This document shows positions 16,844 to 25,434 of a stretch of DNA of 64,000 nucleotides, in pieces (positions within the stretch are counted from its first letter, which is position 1; every line of letters begins with the position of its first letter). The DNA is taken from the NCBI GenBank assembly GCA_027339635.1, contig DAHWNZ010000002.1:28488-92487 (forward strand). Direction: 5' to 3'. Below the pieces are notes generated by a model. It was not told where the DNA came from and ran no database searches. It saw only the letters and a list, made by a program, of their open reading frames with translations. The translations under genes were made by a program, and so were the position numbers. Source of the DNA: AG-12 sp027339635 (GTDB taxonomy: Bacteria; Chloroflexota; Dormibacteria; Aeolococcales; Bog-877).

Positions 16844-17536
16844 TCAGGGGCGAGTCCAGGCACTGCCGGTCGGACGCTCTCTCTCGGTGCTCTCAGACGA
16901 AGCCGGCACCGCGGGTGCCGAGGGGGGCAACGGGACGGTTCCCGACCATGGCATCGACCGCGGCGCTCCCTGCACCGTCCAGCGCCCGGTCGGGGTGATG
17001 TTGGTGCGGCGCCGCTGGGTCAATTCTTCGGCAGGGTGCTGGGCCAGAGGTCGCTCCCCCGGGACCGGGCTGAGGCGCACCCAGAGAACGCCCAGGGTCA
17101 CGAAGAACACGAGGTAGACGGCCGTGATAATCGAGGACGCCTCCAGCGTCCCGACCGCCACCGCCGCCACCAGCTCGAGGACCAACCCGACCACCACCGA
17201 GCTGCGGCCGGAGGTCATCCTGGCACCGGGACGGAGCACGCCCGCCGCGCCGCTCAACATCAAAAGATCGCCCAGCAGGCCCACGATGGCCCCTGCCAGC
17301 ACGGGCAGGTAGGAGGCGGGCCCCTGGGGCGGCCCAGCCTGACTCATGGCCGACATGACGGCAACGAGGGAGGCCGCGTTGGCGACCGCGGAGATCAAGG
17401 CTATGGCCAGAATGGCCCACCCAAGTCGCAGACCCCACTCACCCGCGCGGGCAGCGACCGTGCCGGCACCGGAATCCGTCCGCGGCCTGTCGCCGGAGCG
17501 CCTGGCCCTGGTCGGGCGCTGCTGGATCATCCCCAT
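16844..17536 (-). CDS. Hypothetical polytopic membrane protein
   Basis: About 230 residues with an N-terminal basic, polar segment, four hydrophobic helices (for example LGWAILAIALISAVANAASL, VLAGAIVGLLGDLLMLSGAA, SVVVGLVLELVAAVAVG, ITAVYLVFFVTLGVLW), and a long polar C-terminal tail rich in Pro, Arg and Thr. No family is recognised. ATG 17536 is chosen over 17590 because the upstream 18 residues are not needed for the first helix and no Shine-Dalgarno sequence supports either. It is upstream of the CPBP protease and may be cotranscribed. Nothing in the sequence indicates a function. Confidence 0.6.
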   Translation of the reverse strand: MGMIQQRPTRARRSGDRPRTDSGAGTVAARAGEWGLRLGWAILAIALISAVANAASLVAVMSAMSQAGPPQGPASYLPVLAGAIVGLLGDLLMLSGAAGVLRPGARMTSGRSSVVVGLVLELVAAVAVGTLEASSIITAVYLVFFVTLGVLWVRLSPVPGERPLAQHPAEELTQRRRTNITPTGRWTVQGAPRSMPWSGTVPLPPSAPAVPASSESTERERPTGSAWTRP

Positions 17537-17743
17537 ATGATGCGCCACTTGGCGCTGCCACCTGTGACACTCCACTGGGATTGGCCCCACCCCTGAGTGG
17601 TTGGTCGACCCCCCGGTGAGCGGCTGAGCCCCGACTTACGGCCCCTGAGCCGGGCCCTGGCCGCTGCCTCGCGATGGTGGCGGAAGCCAGCACTCCATGA
17701 TCTGGGCGCGACTTGGCCTCCTGTCCGCAATTTGAGTCGAAGG

Positions 17744-17749
17744 TATAAT
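17744..17749 (+). promoter_or_regulatory. -10 box of dxs (leaderless)
   Basis: A perfect TATAAT lies 8 bases before ATG 17758, and no Shine-Dalgarno sequence is present. This places the transcript start at or within one or two bases of the start codon. Confidence 0.55.
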
Positions 17750-17757
17750 TCCGAGTC

Positions 17758-19689
17758 ATGCCAGCACCTCGCAAGACCCCTGGCGCTGCGCCGCCCTCGG
17801 TGCTGGATCGGGTGAACTCCCCCGCCGATTGTCGTCGACTCGACCTCGGGGAGTGCCGGCGCCTCTCTCAGGAGATTCGGGAGTTCCTGGTGGAGAAGGT
17901 CTCCAGGACCGGCGGGCACCTGGGGCCGAACCTGGGGGTGGTGGAGATCACCCTGGCCATCCATCGGGTGTTCGACAGCCCCCGCGACCGGATCGTCTTT
18001 GACACGGGCCATCAGGCCTACGTGCACAAGATCCTGACCGGGCGGAAGGACCAGTTCAACAACCTGCGTCAGGCGGGCGGGATGTCGGGGTACCCCAACC
18101 GTGAGGAGTCTCCCCACGACGTGGTGGAGAACAGCCACGCCTCGACCGGACTCAGCTACGCGTTGGGCCTGGCCCAGGCGAGGCGTCGCCGCGGGGATCC
18201 TGGCAAGGTGGTGGTGGTCGTGGGCGACGGATCGCTCACGGGCGGCATGGCCTATGAGGCGCTCAACAACATAGGTTCCCTGCGTCCCGATCTGGTGATC
18301 ATCCTCAACGACAACGGGCGTTCGTACGCCCCCACCGTGGGCGGGCTGGCGAACCATCTGGCCCGGCTCCGCCTCAACCCGCGGTACGAGGCGGCCAAGA
18401 CCGGGATCGGTGACTTCCTGAGTTCTCTGCCGGCGGTCGGCGAGCCGGCCCACGAGATGGCGCGTCGCTTCAAAACCGGCGTGAAGCAGCTGGTGTCCCC
18501 CAACGTCTTCTTTGAGGACCTGGGCATCAAGTACTCGGGCCCGATCGACGGGCATGATCTCGAGGCGGTGGAGGGGGCGCTCAAGCTGGCGCGCAACCTG
18601 AGAGGGCCGGTCGTGGTCCACGTCGTCACCGACAAGGGACACGGGTTCAGCCCTGCCGAAGACGATGAGATCGACAAGTTCCACGGTGTGGGGGCCTTCG
18701 ACGTCTCGACAGGGAAGATCCACCCGGCCGGCGTCAGCTACACGGACGTCTTCGAGGAGGTGCTACTGACCCTCGCCGAGGAGGATCCGAGCCTGGTGGC
18801 GATAACGGCCGCGATGGCCTCCTCGACGGGTTTGCTGAAGTTCTCCACCCGCTTTCCCGATCGCTTCTATGACGTCGGCATCGCGGAGCAGCACGCGGTC
18901 ACCTTCGCGGCCGGCCTGGCCATGGGGGGGCTGCACCCGGTCGTGTGCATCTATTCCACCTTCCTGCAGAGGGCCTTTGACCAGGTCATGTGCGATGTCG
19001 CTCTGCACAACCTGCCGGTGACTTTCGTGCTGGATCGCGCCGGCGTCACCGGACCCGACGGCAGCTCCCATCACGGGATGTTCGATCTCAGCTACCTGCG
19101 CATGGTGCCCAATCTCGTGGTGTCCACTCCGCGAGACGCGGCCGAACTCGGCCGCCTCACGGCCACCGCCGTCCGGCATCCAGGCCCCTTTGCGATCCGA
19201 TACCCGCGAGGTGCCGCCGGCGAGCTGGTGGTTGACATCCGGCCACTTCCGAGCCTGTCGTGGGAGGTCGCGAAGGAGGGGGGAAAGGACGTCCTGATCT
19301 GCGCGGCGGGCAAGATGGTGGGGATCGGCCTGAACGCCTGCAGCCTGCTCGAAGCGGCCGGGATCACCGCCACAGTCGTCAATGCACGCTTCCTCAAGCC
19401 GGTTGACCGCAGGCTCCCGGACTGGGCCCGCGCCCATAGGGCAGTCGTCACCCTGGAGGACAACACGGTGCGCGGTGGGCTCGGGGCGGCGGTGATGGAG
19501 AGCCTCATGGCCGCCGGCGTGGTGTGTCCGGTCCGCCAGGTTGCCCTGCCCGACAGGTTCCTGCCCCACGGATCCCAGGCGGAGCTGTTGTCGGAGTTCG
19601 GGCTCACCCCAGAGGGGGTGGCGGAGGCGGCGATCGCCGCGCTGGAAACCAGTGAAGGAGGGACGGCCGCGGCCCAGGCCGCCGGCTGA
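17758..19689 (+). CDS. dxs: 1-deoxy-D-xylulose-5-phosphate synthase
   Basis: This 643-residue enzyme condenses pyruvate and glyceraldehyde 3-phosphate to DXP, the first step of the non-mevalonate isoprenoid pathway, with thiamine diphosphate. Recognisable features are GHQAYVHKILTGR near residue 85, the thiamine-diphosphate motif GDGSLTGGMAYEALNN (about 157 on), the transketolase central domain with DVGIAEQHAVTFAAG, and the C-terminal domain with VVTLEDN. Length is that of the family. It is a single gene with its own TATAAT box, not obviously in an operon; the EamA-type transporter 50 bases downstream may be read through. Confidence 0.97.
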   Translation: MPAPRKTPGAAPPSVLDRVNSPADCRRLDLGECRRLSQEIREFLVEKVSRTGGHLGPNLGVVEITLAIHRVFDSPRDRIVFDTGHQAYVHKILTGRKDQFNNLRQAGGMSGYPNREESPHDVVENSHASTGLSYALGLAQARRRRGDPGKVVVVVGDGSLTGGMAYEALNNIGSLRPDLVIILNDNGRSYAPTVGGLANHLARLRLNPRYEAAKTGIGDFLSSLPAVGEPAHEMARRFKTGVKQLVSPNVFFEDLGIKYSGPIDGHDLEAVEGALKLARNLRGPVVVHVVTDKGHGFSPAEDDEIDKFHGVGAFDVSTGKIHPAGVSYTDVFEEVLLTLAEEDPSLVAITAAMASSTGLLKFSTRFPDRFYDVGIAEQHAVTFAAGLAMGGLHPVVCIYSTFLQRAFDQVMCDVALHNLPVTFVLDRAGVTGPDGSSHHGMFDLSYLRMVPNLVVSTPRDAAELGRLTATAVRHPGPFAIRYPRGAAGELVVDIRPLPSLSWEVAKEGGKDVLICAAGKMVGIGLNACSLLEAAGITATVVNARFLKPVDRRLPDWARAHRAVVTLEDNTVRGGLGAAVMESLMAAGVVCPVRQVALPDRFLPHGSQAELLSEFGLTPEGVAEAAIAALETSEGGTAAAQAAG

Positions 19690-19739
19690 CGCGACTTCCT
19701 TCGTGAGCCGCTGGGGCCTTCCGACCCTGCCCCGCAAAA

Positions 19740-20711
19740 GTGCACCGCTCCCGCCCTCCACCGGGACGGTTCGGCCGTGACGGCTTGAGCCCGCAGCGGC
19801 GGGCCCTCCTGATCCTGGCCGGGGCGAACTGCCTGTTCGCGGGGTCGTATGTCACCGCCAAGCTCGCGCTGACGACCTGGCCCTTCGCCAGCCTGAACAT
19901 GGTTCGCTTCACGGTGGCGGCTTTGGTGCTGGCCCCATATCTGTGGCGCAACCGCGGGCTTCTCCCCCACGGCCGCTCGGATCAGCTGCGGCTCGCCGCC
20001 ATGTGCGCCCTGGGATTCATCGGCAACAAGGCCTTCGAGTACTGGGGGCTCAGCATCACGACCGCCACCGACATGGCCCTGCTCATAGGCGCCGAGGCGC
20101 TGGTGACGGTACTGCTCTCGGTTCTGCTCCTGGGTGAACGGGTGAGGCGCTGGGAGACTATGGGCCTGGTGGCCGGAGGGTTTGGCATCTACCTCGTCAT
20201 CGTGGGCGGGCTTCGCCTCCCCAGCGGCTTTGGGGGCGGCCAGGCGCTGGGCAACCTGCTGATCCTGGTGTCCCTGGTGCTGGAGGCCTTCTTCACCATC
20301 GTCGGCAAGACCGTGGTGTCCCGCTATCCTCCGTTCCTGGTGACGGCCGCCATAGTCACGGGCAGCCTGGTCGCCTGGTGGCCAGCGGGGCTCTCCGCGC
20401 TCGCAGTGCGGGGATGGCCAGGCCTGACCTGGGGCGTGGTGGTAGCAGGGCTGTACCTGGGAGTCGTCACCACGGTCATGGGTTACTGGGCGTGGTTCTA
20501 CGGCCTGCAGCGTGTCATGCCGGGGGCCATGGCCCCTCTCCTGTTCATCCAACCCCTGGTGGGCACAGCCCTTGCCGTCCTGATCCGCGGGGAGCGCCCG
20601 GGATTGGCCACCCTCATCGGCGGGGCGCTGGTGTTGGCGGGCGTGGGGCTTGTGGTGGCGACCCGGCAGCCACTTCCGGCCGCGCCAGCGGCGGGAGCCG
20701 GGAGCGGCTGA
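19740..20711 (+). CDS. EamA/DMT family transporter
   Basis: A 323-residue inner-membrane protein with about ten hydrophobic helices in two EamA repeats. The first repeat begins ALLILAGANCLFAGSYVTAK and the second ILVSLVLEAFFTIVGKTVV. The conserved features include the end of repeat one, GLVAGGFGIYLVIVG, and of repeat two, PLVGTALAVLIRGERPG. DMT transporters export amino acids, nucleobases or other metabolites; the substrate is not predictable. GTG 19740 is the longest start; initiation a few codons later is possible. Two tandem GC-rich hairpins follow before the convergent glnA. Confidence 0.88.
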   Translation: MHRSRPPPGRFGRDGLSPQRRALLILAGANCLFAGSYVTAKLALTTWPFASLNMVRFTVAALVLAPYLWRNRGLLPHGRSDQLRLAAMCALGFIGNKAFEYWGLSITTATDMALLIGAEALVTVLLSVLLLGERVRRWETMGLVAGGFGIYLVIVGGLRLPSGFGGGQALGNLLILVSLVLEAFFTIVGKTVVSRYPPFLVTAAIVTGSLVAWWPAGLSALAVRGWPGLTWGVVVAGLYLGVVTTVMGYWAWFYGLQRVMPGAMAPLLFIQPLVGTALAVLIRGERPGLATLIGGALVLAGVGLVVATRQPLPAAPAAGAGSG

Positions 20712-20852
20712 CAGGCTGGATCACCGCCTCGCGACGTCCGTGACAAGCTGGCAACAACAGCCCTGAGCAGCCCCGGCCGGGTTAGCCTGGTTTCAGGACA
20801 TCCGCCGCCGCACCCCTTCACGGCGACGGGCGCCGCGTCCTACTCCCTCCTT

Positions 20853-20874
20853 CCGTCGGCCCTTCCTCCGACGG
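20853..20874. terminator. GC-rich hairpin between convergent eamA-like gene and glnA
   Basis: CCGTCGG and CCGACGG (20853-20859, 20868-20874) form a 7-base stem with an 8-base loop. It sits 3 bases away from a second, longer hairpin, and both lie between converging genes, so together they may terminate transcription from either side. Confidence 0.5.
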
Positions 20875-20877
20875 ACT

Positions 20878-20907
20878 CCGCCGCCCCGGCCCGCGCCGGG
20901 GCGGCGG
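20878..20907. terminator. Strong bidirectional hairpin downstream of glnA
   Basis: CCGCCGCCCCGG (20878-20889) and CCGGGGCGGCGG (20896-20907) form a perfect 12-base stem with a 6-base loop, 8 bases after the glnA stop on the minus strand. No T-run follows on either strand, as is common for terminators in very GC-rich genomes. Confidence 0.6.
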
Positions 20908-20915
20908 CTCCCAAA

Positions 20916-22373
20916 TCAGCTGTCCGCGTACAGCAGAAACTCGTAGGGATGTGGCCGCAGCCTCACCGGATCGACCTCGCGCTCGCGCTTCATCGTGATC
21001 CAGTGTTCCACCAGGTCGTCGGTGAAGACGCCTCCCTGATACAGGAAATCCTGGTCCTGTTCCAGGGCGGTGAGCACCTCAGCCAAGCTTCCTGGCAGGT
21101 CGCGAACCTCGGCGGCTGCCTCGCCGGTCATCTCATAGAGGTCGCCCTCAACCGGTGCTGGCGGCTCGATCTTATTGCGGATGCCATCCAGGCCGGCCAT
21201 CAGCATGGCGGAGAATGCCAGGTAAGGATTGGCCATCGCATCGGGGGAGCGGAACTCCAGGCGCCGCAGCTGGGGGCGCTCGCTGTAGGTTGGGATCCTG
21301 ATGCAGGCGCTGCGGTTCCTGGCGCTGTACGCCAACTTTATGGGAGCCTCATAACCGGGCACCAGGCGTCGATAGCTGTTCGTGGTGGGCGCTGAGAACG
21401 CCAGCAGAGCGGGGGCGTGGGCGAGGAGGCCGCCAATGTACCAGCGGGCCAGATCTGACAGCAGGGCGTAGCCATCCTGGTCGAAGAAGAGGGGTATGTC
21501 CTCCTTCCAGAGGGACTGGTGGGTGTGCATCCCGCTGCCGTTGTCACCGAACAGCGGCTTGGGCATGAAGGTGGCGCTGAACCCTTCCCGGTAGCAGACG
21601 TTCTTCACGATGTATTTGAAGGTCATCACCTTGTCCGCCATGGCGACCATGGTGTCGTAGCGCATGTCGATCTCGGTCTGACCGGCGGTGCCCACCTCAT
21701 GGTGGTGCACCTCGACGTCGATGCCCGCGTCAGCCAGGGCCAGTGAGATCCGGCTCCGCAGGTCCTGGAGCTTGTCGACCGGCGGCACCGGAAAGTACCC
21801 CTCCTTCATCCGAGGGCGGAAGCCCAGGTTCGGCACCCCGTTCTTGCCGCTGTTCCAGATCCCCTCCACAGAGTCGATGTGGTAGTACGCCTCGTTCACG
21901 GTCTGATCGAAGCGGATGGAGTTGAAGATGTAGAACTCCATCTCCGGCCCCCAAAAGCTGGTGTCCGCGATTCCCGACGCTCGCAGATACGCTTCCGCCT
22001 TCTGGGCGATGAACCTCGGATCCCGGCTGTAGCGGCTCTTGGTGACGGGATCCACGATGTCGCAGATCAGCCAGAGAGTCGGCACCTCCAGCACTGGGTC
22101 GGCGCAGGCGGTCCTGGGGTCGGGGAACAGCAGCATGTCACTCTCATGGATCTGCTGGAAGCCCTTGATGCTGCTGCCATCGAACCCGATGCCCTCGGCG
22201 AACAACCTCTCGGTCAGCTCCGAGGTCGGGATGCTGAAGTGCTGCCACTGTCCCAGGAGGTCACTGAAGCGGAAGTCGACGAACTTGATCCCCTGGTCCC
22301 TGGCGTACGCGATCACCGCCTGGGGATCGGTTCCAGGGGTGGTGCCCAACCTGCCTTCCAGCGCCATGGCCAT
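20916..22373 (-). CDS. glnA: Type I glutamine synthetase
   Basis: This 485-residue enzyme makes glutamine from glutamate, ammonia and ATP. Landmarks include the N-terminal beta-grasp, DGSSIKGF, the catalytic FWGPEMEFYIF, the ATP region KPLFGDNGSGMHTHQS, and RRLVPGYEAPIKLAYSARNRSACIRIP. A Tyr in GDLYEMTG occupies the position of the adenylylated tyrosine of GSI-beta enzymes, although the following residues differ from the usual LPPEE, so control by GlnE is possible but not certain. GGAGGA lies six bases before ATG 22373; ATG 22367 also lies in frame just inside. The gene is monocistronic or follows the ferredoxin gene with a 126-base gap. Confidence 0.96.
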   Translation of the reverse strand: MAMALEGRLGTTPGTDPQAVIAYARDQGIKFVDFRFSDLLGQWQHFSIPTSELTERLFAEGIGFDGSSIKGFQQIHESDMLLFPDPRTACADPVLEVPTLWLICDIVDPVTKSRYSRDPRFIAQKAEAYLRASGIADTSFWGPEMEFYIFNSIRFDQTVNEAYYHIDSVEGIWNSGKNGVPNLGFRPRMKEGYFPVPPVDKLQDLRSRISLALADAGIDVEVHHHEVGTAGQTEIDMRYDTMVAMADKVMTFKYIVKNVCYREGFSATFMPKPLFGDNGSGMHTHQSLWKEDIPLFFDQDGYALLSDLARWYIGGLLAHAPALLAFSAPTTNSYRRLVPGYEAPIKLAYSARNRSACIRIPTYSERPQLRRLEFRSPDAMANPYLAFSAMLMAGLDGIRNKIEPPAPVEGDLYEMTGEAAAEVRDLPGSLAEVLTALEQDQDFLYQGGVFTDDLVEHWITMKREREVDPVRLRPHPYEFLLYADS

Positions 22374-22499
22374 GCAGTTCCTCCTCGAAGACGGTTGCCG
22401 ACTGGGAAGAGGCTAACACCGCTTTGGCCACCAGGAATCAGGTGGATTACACGATGAAGGCGGCTATGGCTATGGGTACTATCTCCGAAGTGACGCCGA

Positions 22500-22799
22500 T
22501 CAGCCCGGCTCGACGGGGATCGCGACCTTCACCGCGACCTTGGCTCTGGCCGAGTCTCGGTCGGTGAAGTACTCCTTATTGATCCCGGTGTACTCCTGCC
22601 ACTCCTGGGGCAGGTCCTCCTCGGCGTAGATGGCGTCGACCGGACAGGGATCAACGCAGGCGCCGCAGTCGATGCACTCCTCGGGGTCTATGAAGAGCAT
22701 CCGGTCCTCATCATCGCCGATGATGCAGTCCACCGGGCACACTTCCACACACGACTTGTCCTTGACGTCGATGCAGGTCTCACCAATGACGTAGGTCAT
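22500..22799 (-). CDS. 7Fe ferredoxin (3Fe-4S/4Fe-4S)
   Basis: A 99-residue low-potential ferredoxin of the FdxA type, a soluble electron carrier. The N-terminal cluster region has Cys9, Cys17 and Cys21-Pro, with the pattern Cx7CxxxCP that indicates a 3Fe-4S site. The second region is CIDCGACVDPCP (Cx2Cx2Cx3CP) for the 4Fe-4S site. The C-terminal 40 residues are the usual non-cluster extension of actinobacterial-type FdxA. The start ATG 22799 follows GAGGAG. A TGCTATTCT extended -10 box lies on the minus strand at 22863-22871, giving a leader of about 55-60 bases. Redox partner is not encoded nearby. Confidence 0.94.
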   Translation of the reverse strand: MTYVIGETCIDVKDKSCVEVCPVDCIIGDDEDRMLFIDPEECIDCGACVDPCPVDAIYAEEDLPQEWQEYTGINKEYFTDRDSARAKVAVKVAIPVEPG

Positions 22800-22862
22800 C
22801 CGGGTTGGAACTCCTCAAACCAGCGCTGGGCCGCTATGCCTGGCAGCCCTACTTCTGCTCCG

Positions 22863-22871
22863 AGAATAGCA
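22863..22871 (-). promoter_or_regulatory. Candidate extended -10 box of ferredoxin gene
   Basis: Read on the minus strand this is TGCTATTCT. The same TGCTAT core appears before the padR-like gene and the SipW operon. The -35 region is not recognisable. Confidence 0.3.
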
Positions 22872-22899
22872 GAGGGCCCGGAGGGGCCCGGGGACAGGG

Positions 22900-23136
22900 T
22901 CAGGAGGTTGCCTGTTGGATGCCGTTGGAGATGTTGGAATACATCCCCCCGACGTGGTGCCCCAGCACCACCATGATGACGATGACGACCATGGCAACCA
23001 GCATCAGGATCAGCGCGTACTCAACCATTCCCTGCCCTCGAGAACCCCTCCGGAGACGCCCTGGGTCCAGCGTCCCCACCGGGGACATCGCTGCAGGCCA
23101 AAGCGCCTTTGAAGAGCCCCTTCTGGGCTTCTGCAT
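22900..23136 (-). CDS. Flp-type (class IVb) pilin-like small protein
   Basis: About 78 residues. A polar N-terminal leader of some 30 residues ends in RGSRGQGMVEYALIL, followed by a long hydrophobic helix (LMLVAMVVIVIMVVLG) and a short tail. This is the Flp/Fap pilin layout: cleavage by prepilin peptidase after RG would leave Glu at position 5 of the mature protein (QGMVE). No tad/rcp assembly genes or prepilin peptidase are in the window, so the subunit is an orphan here. The leader is longer than usual; ATG 23136 follows a -10-like TAATAC (minus strand 23152-23147) by 10 bases, and an internal ATG at 23088 is possible. Confidence 0.72.
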   Translation of the reverse strand: MQKPRRGSSKALWPAAMSPVGTLDPGRLRRGSRGQGMVEYALILMLVAMVVIVIMVVLGHHVGGMYSNISNGIQQATS

Positions 23137-23309
23137 GCCGCCAAGGGTATTAGACCGGCACCGCGCGGCGACCTCCCGGCGCACGATCGTTACAACTTCG
23201 TCTTTCCGGGCCGCCCCTGCCCTTGGGCCGCGCGGCCATAGAATCCCAGGTTACAGGCGTTTTCAGCCGATGCGGCAGGCGCGGACCCTGGAAGCAGAGA
23301 GGATCACAG

Positions 23310-24047
23310 TTGAGTCAGCTCCCGGCCCCGTATCGGGCCCACCCGCTACCCGTCGCTCCGCGATTTCTGGCCGCCTTCCTCGATTTCCTGATCCTTCTCG
23401 TGCCGGAGATCATCGCCTACGTCCTGATCGCCGGGCCCACCGTGTCGCGGGCCGACAACTACCTGACCCAGCACCCCAAGCAGGGCGTGTCGGCCGCTCT
23501 CTCCCACACCCCCGGCTACGCCGCCGCCAACCTTCACTTCTTCATCGTGATCGAAGCTGTCACCGCCCTTTACCTCATCGGGACCTACCTCGCCTTCTCG
23601 GCCACGGTAGGCAAGCTGGTGGTCGGCCTGCGAATCACCAGGGTGGACGGCGGACCCCTGCTGGTAAGGGACGTGGTCTTGAGATCGCTGCCCTTCTGGG
23701 TTCCCTGGTTGATCCCCGGCGTGGGACTCTACCTGAACTTCTTCCAGTTCGTGGGAGGCAGCATCCTGCTGGCGTTCAGACCTGACCATCGCGGCCCCGA
23801 AGACCTTCTGGGCAACTCCATAGTGGTCTGGCGCGAGGATCAAGGGCGGTCTCTTGGGGATATAGTCGCGATCGGGCCGCCGCGGCAGCCCCCGGCCACC
23901 CCTCCGGACCCGACTCCGAGGGGCGGGGGGCACCTTCCGGGATGGGAGCCGGCTCCCCAACCGCCGCTGGTGGACACCCCGCCGTCGGAGGCGCGCACCG
24001 ACCCAGCTCGCGCCGAGTCACCTGAGGACCGGGAGGAACGACCGTGA
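23310..24047 (+). CDS. RDD family membrane protein
   Basis: About 245 residues. The RDD domain (about residues 14-180) has Arg in the first helix (RFLAAFLDFLILLVP) with the characteristic Asp, two further hydrophobic helices, and GKLVVGLRITRVDGGPL leading to the segment ending DLLGNSIVVW. After it comes a 60-residue Pro-rich, acidic cytoplasmic-type tail. TTG 23310 is chosen because GAGAGGA precedes it and the N-terminal family boundary fits; the open frame extends to 23223. The stop overlaps the next start (GTGA), so it is coupled to the SRPBCC gene. RDD proteins are poorly understood; some are implicated in ion exchange. Confidence 0.82.
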   Translation: MSQLPAPYRAHPLPVAPRFLAAFLDFLILLVPEIIAYVLIAGPTVSRADNYLTQHPKQGVSAALSHTPGYAAANLHFFIVIEAVTALYLIGTYLAFSATVGKLVVGLRITRVDGGPLLVRDVVLRSLPFWVPWLIPGVGLYLNFFQFVGGSILLAFRPDHRGPEDLLGNSIVVWREDQGRSLGDIVAIGPPRQPPATPPDPTPRGGGHLPGWEPAPQPPLVDTPPSEARTDPARAESPEDREERP

Positions 24048-24682
24048 CGCTCATCGAATCGATGGAGCTGGATGCCCCGAGCCATGAGGTTTGGGGGCTG
24101 CTGGTGGAGAGGGGAGCCGTGCTTCGACTGCTCCCTGGGCTGACCCCGTCCGGCAGCGGCCGGGGAACTCTCCGCATCACCCTTGACGGACACTCTGTCA
24201 CCTACCGCGGATACGCTCGACAGCACCTGGACGACCCCGACCACCGGGTGACCTGGACTCTGAGTGGGCGCGAGGTGCGCGGCACGGGCAGGGCCCACGT
24301 GGAGGTGCGCGCCCGTTTCAAGCCGGTAGGGGACGACCGCTGCGACCTCCGGCTCACGGTACTGGTCGACGGACGGGGCCGCCTCAACGAGGTCAGCCAG
24401 GAGGCGCGCGACCGAGCGGTGCGCGCAGCCATCTCCCGCTTCCGGAGGTCGCTGGAGCAGGAGCTCTCAGAGTTCGGCCCGGCAGCGCTTCCCGTGGAGG
24501 AACCGCAGACGGCTGCTGATGCCCCCGCCACGGACCCGACGGTTCCCGAGCTGGAGATCGTACCGCCGGTTCCGGAGCAGCGCCACCTGGCCCGCAACTC
24601 CATGGTCTATGCCCTCGGCGGCCTCATCCTGGGAACCATCGCCGCTTCCCTGTGGCGGTGGTTGGGCAGCCGGCGCCGCTAG
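24044..24682 (+). CDS. SRPBCC/CoxG-like protein with C-terminal membrane anchor
   Basis: About 212 residues. Residues 1-145 form a START-like SRPBCC domain, with MTLIESMELDAPSHEVWGLL at the start and the central pattern of alternating strands ending in the long helix AVRAAISRFRRSLEQELSE. This resembles the CoxG (carbon monoxide dehydrogenase subunit G) group. A Pro/Ala/Glu linker leads to a C-terminal helix (MVYALGGLILGTIAASLW) and basic tail, which would anchor the domain at the membrane. GTG 24044 overlaps the RDD stop. No CO dehydrogenase genes are in the window, so a role in CO oxidation is not supported here. Confidence 0.78.
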   Translation: MTLIESMELDAPSHEVWGLLVERGAVLRLLPGLTPSGSGRGTLRITLDGHSVTYRGYARQHLDDPDHRVTWTLSGREVRGTGRAHVEVRARFKPVGDDRCDLRLTVLVDGRGRLNEVSQEARDRAVRAAISRFRRSLEQELSEFGPAALPVEEPQTAADAPATDPTVPELEIVPPVPEQRHLARNSMVYALGGLILGTIAASLWRWLGSRRR

Positions 24683-24774
24683 CGGCGGCTAGGGCCGAGG
24701 GCGAGAGGCAGGGGGACGACCAGGCGATCCTGAAGTGACCAGCGGTTATCGCCGAGGGGCACGCCGGCTCGCGA

Positions 24775-25418
24775 TCAGGGGAGCACCAGCAACGCCACCA
24801 GGACCAGCCAGACCGTCATGGAGCCGTAGAAGATCCTCTCGACCAGCCCATAGTGGCTAGACCGCGAGCGCCGCTCCACGGCCATCAGGATGAAGCAGAG
24901 GAGCATCCCCGCGGCGAGTACCCCGCTGCCCAGGCCGATGCCGGGGTACAGCCCATCCTTGGACAGCACCGTTGGCAGCCGCAACGCTGCCAGCCCGACC
25001 GATCCGAACGCGATGGCCGCCAGCACTCCATGCGCGACTCCGGTCACCGTCGGGGTGGTGCCGGGCGTGTCCATGGGAAACCAGCTGATAGCCAGGCGGG
25101 AGGCCGCGAACAGGAGCAGCAGTCCGACGACTAGGCTGGAGCCGGGGATCGCCGCCATGCCAATGGCGGCGCCGACACCAGCCAGCGCATAGGCGATGGT
25201 CTGGACCCGGTAGCCCGCGCGATACGGGGGATGCCGTACTGGCTGACCGGGTTGCGCACCGGCGACAGCCCGGTCGGGAGCAGGTGCAGCGCCAGCAGCG
25301 CTAGCGCGCCGGCTCCGACCCCTAGCCCGATCAGGATGACGCTGATCACGGGCGGACCGGACGGCGGCCTGGAGCGCCTGACGCCGACCACGACGGCTTG
25401 CGCTCGGAATTTAGGCAA
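24775..25418 (-). pseudogene. DUF998 family membrane protein, split by a -1 frameshift
   Basis: Two minus-strand frames together encode one membrane protein of about 210 residues. The upstream part (from about 25349-25418 to about 25231) contains LIGLGVGAGALALLALHLLP and SPVRNPVSQYGIP. The downstream part (24775 to about 25230) continues with YRAGYRVQTIAYALAG, MAAIPGSSLVVG and RLAISWFPMDTPG, all DUF998 landmarks. The break lies at the G-run 25226-25230; one extra G there (C on the coding strand) would read GIPPYRAGYR in a single frame. It may therefore be an intact gene with a sequencing error. The start is uncertain: GTG 25349 or 25391 fit, whereas TTG 25418 lies within the palindrome at 25415-25427. 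Divergent from a MarR regulator. Confidence 0.7.
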
Positions 25419-25427
25419 CCAGGTTGC
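25415..25427. promoter_or_regulatory. Palindromic operator candidate between DUF998 and marR-like genes
   Basis: GCAACC-A-GGTTGC is a perfect 13-base palindrome lying 22 bases before the MarR-like start and overlapping the 5' end of the divergent DUF998 frame. MarR proteins typically bind palindromes in the shared promoter region of a divergent target, so this is a plausible autoregulatory site. Confidence 0.5.
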
Positions 25428-25434
25428 ATATCGG

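Noticed and set aside
24044..24682. CO dehydrogenase-associated role for the CoxG-like protein
   Set aside because: No coxL, coxM, coxS or other maturation genes are in the window; only the SRPBCC fold is supported.
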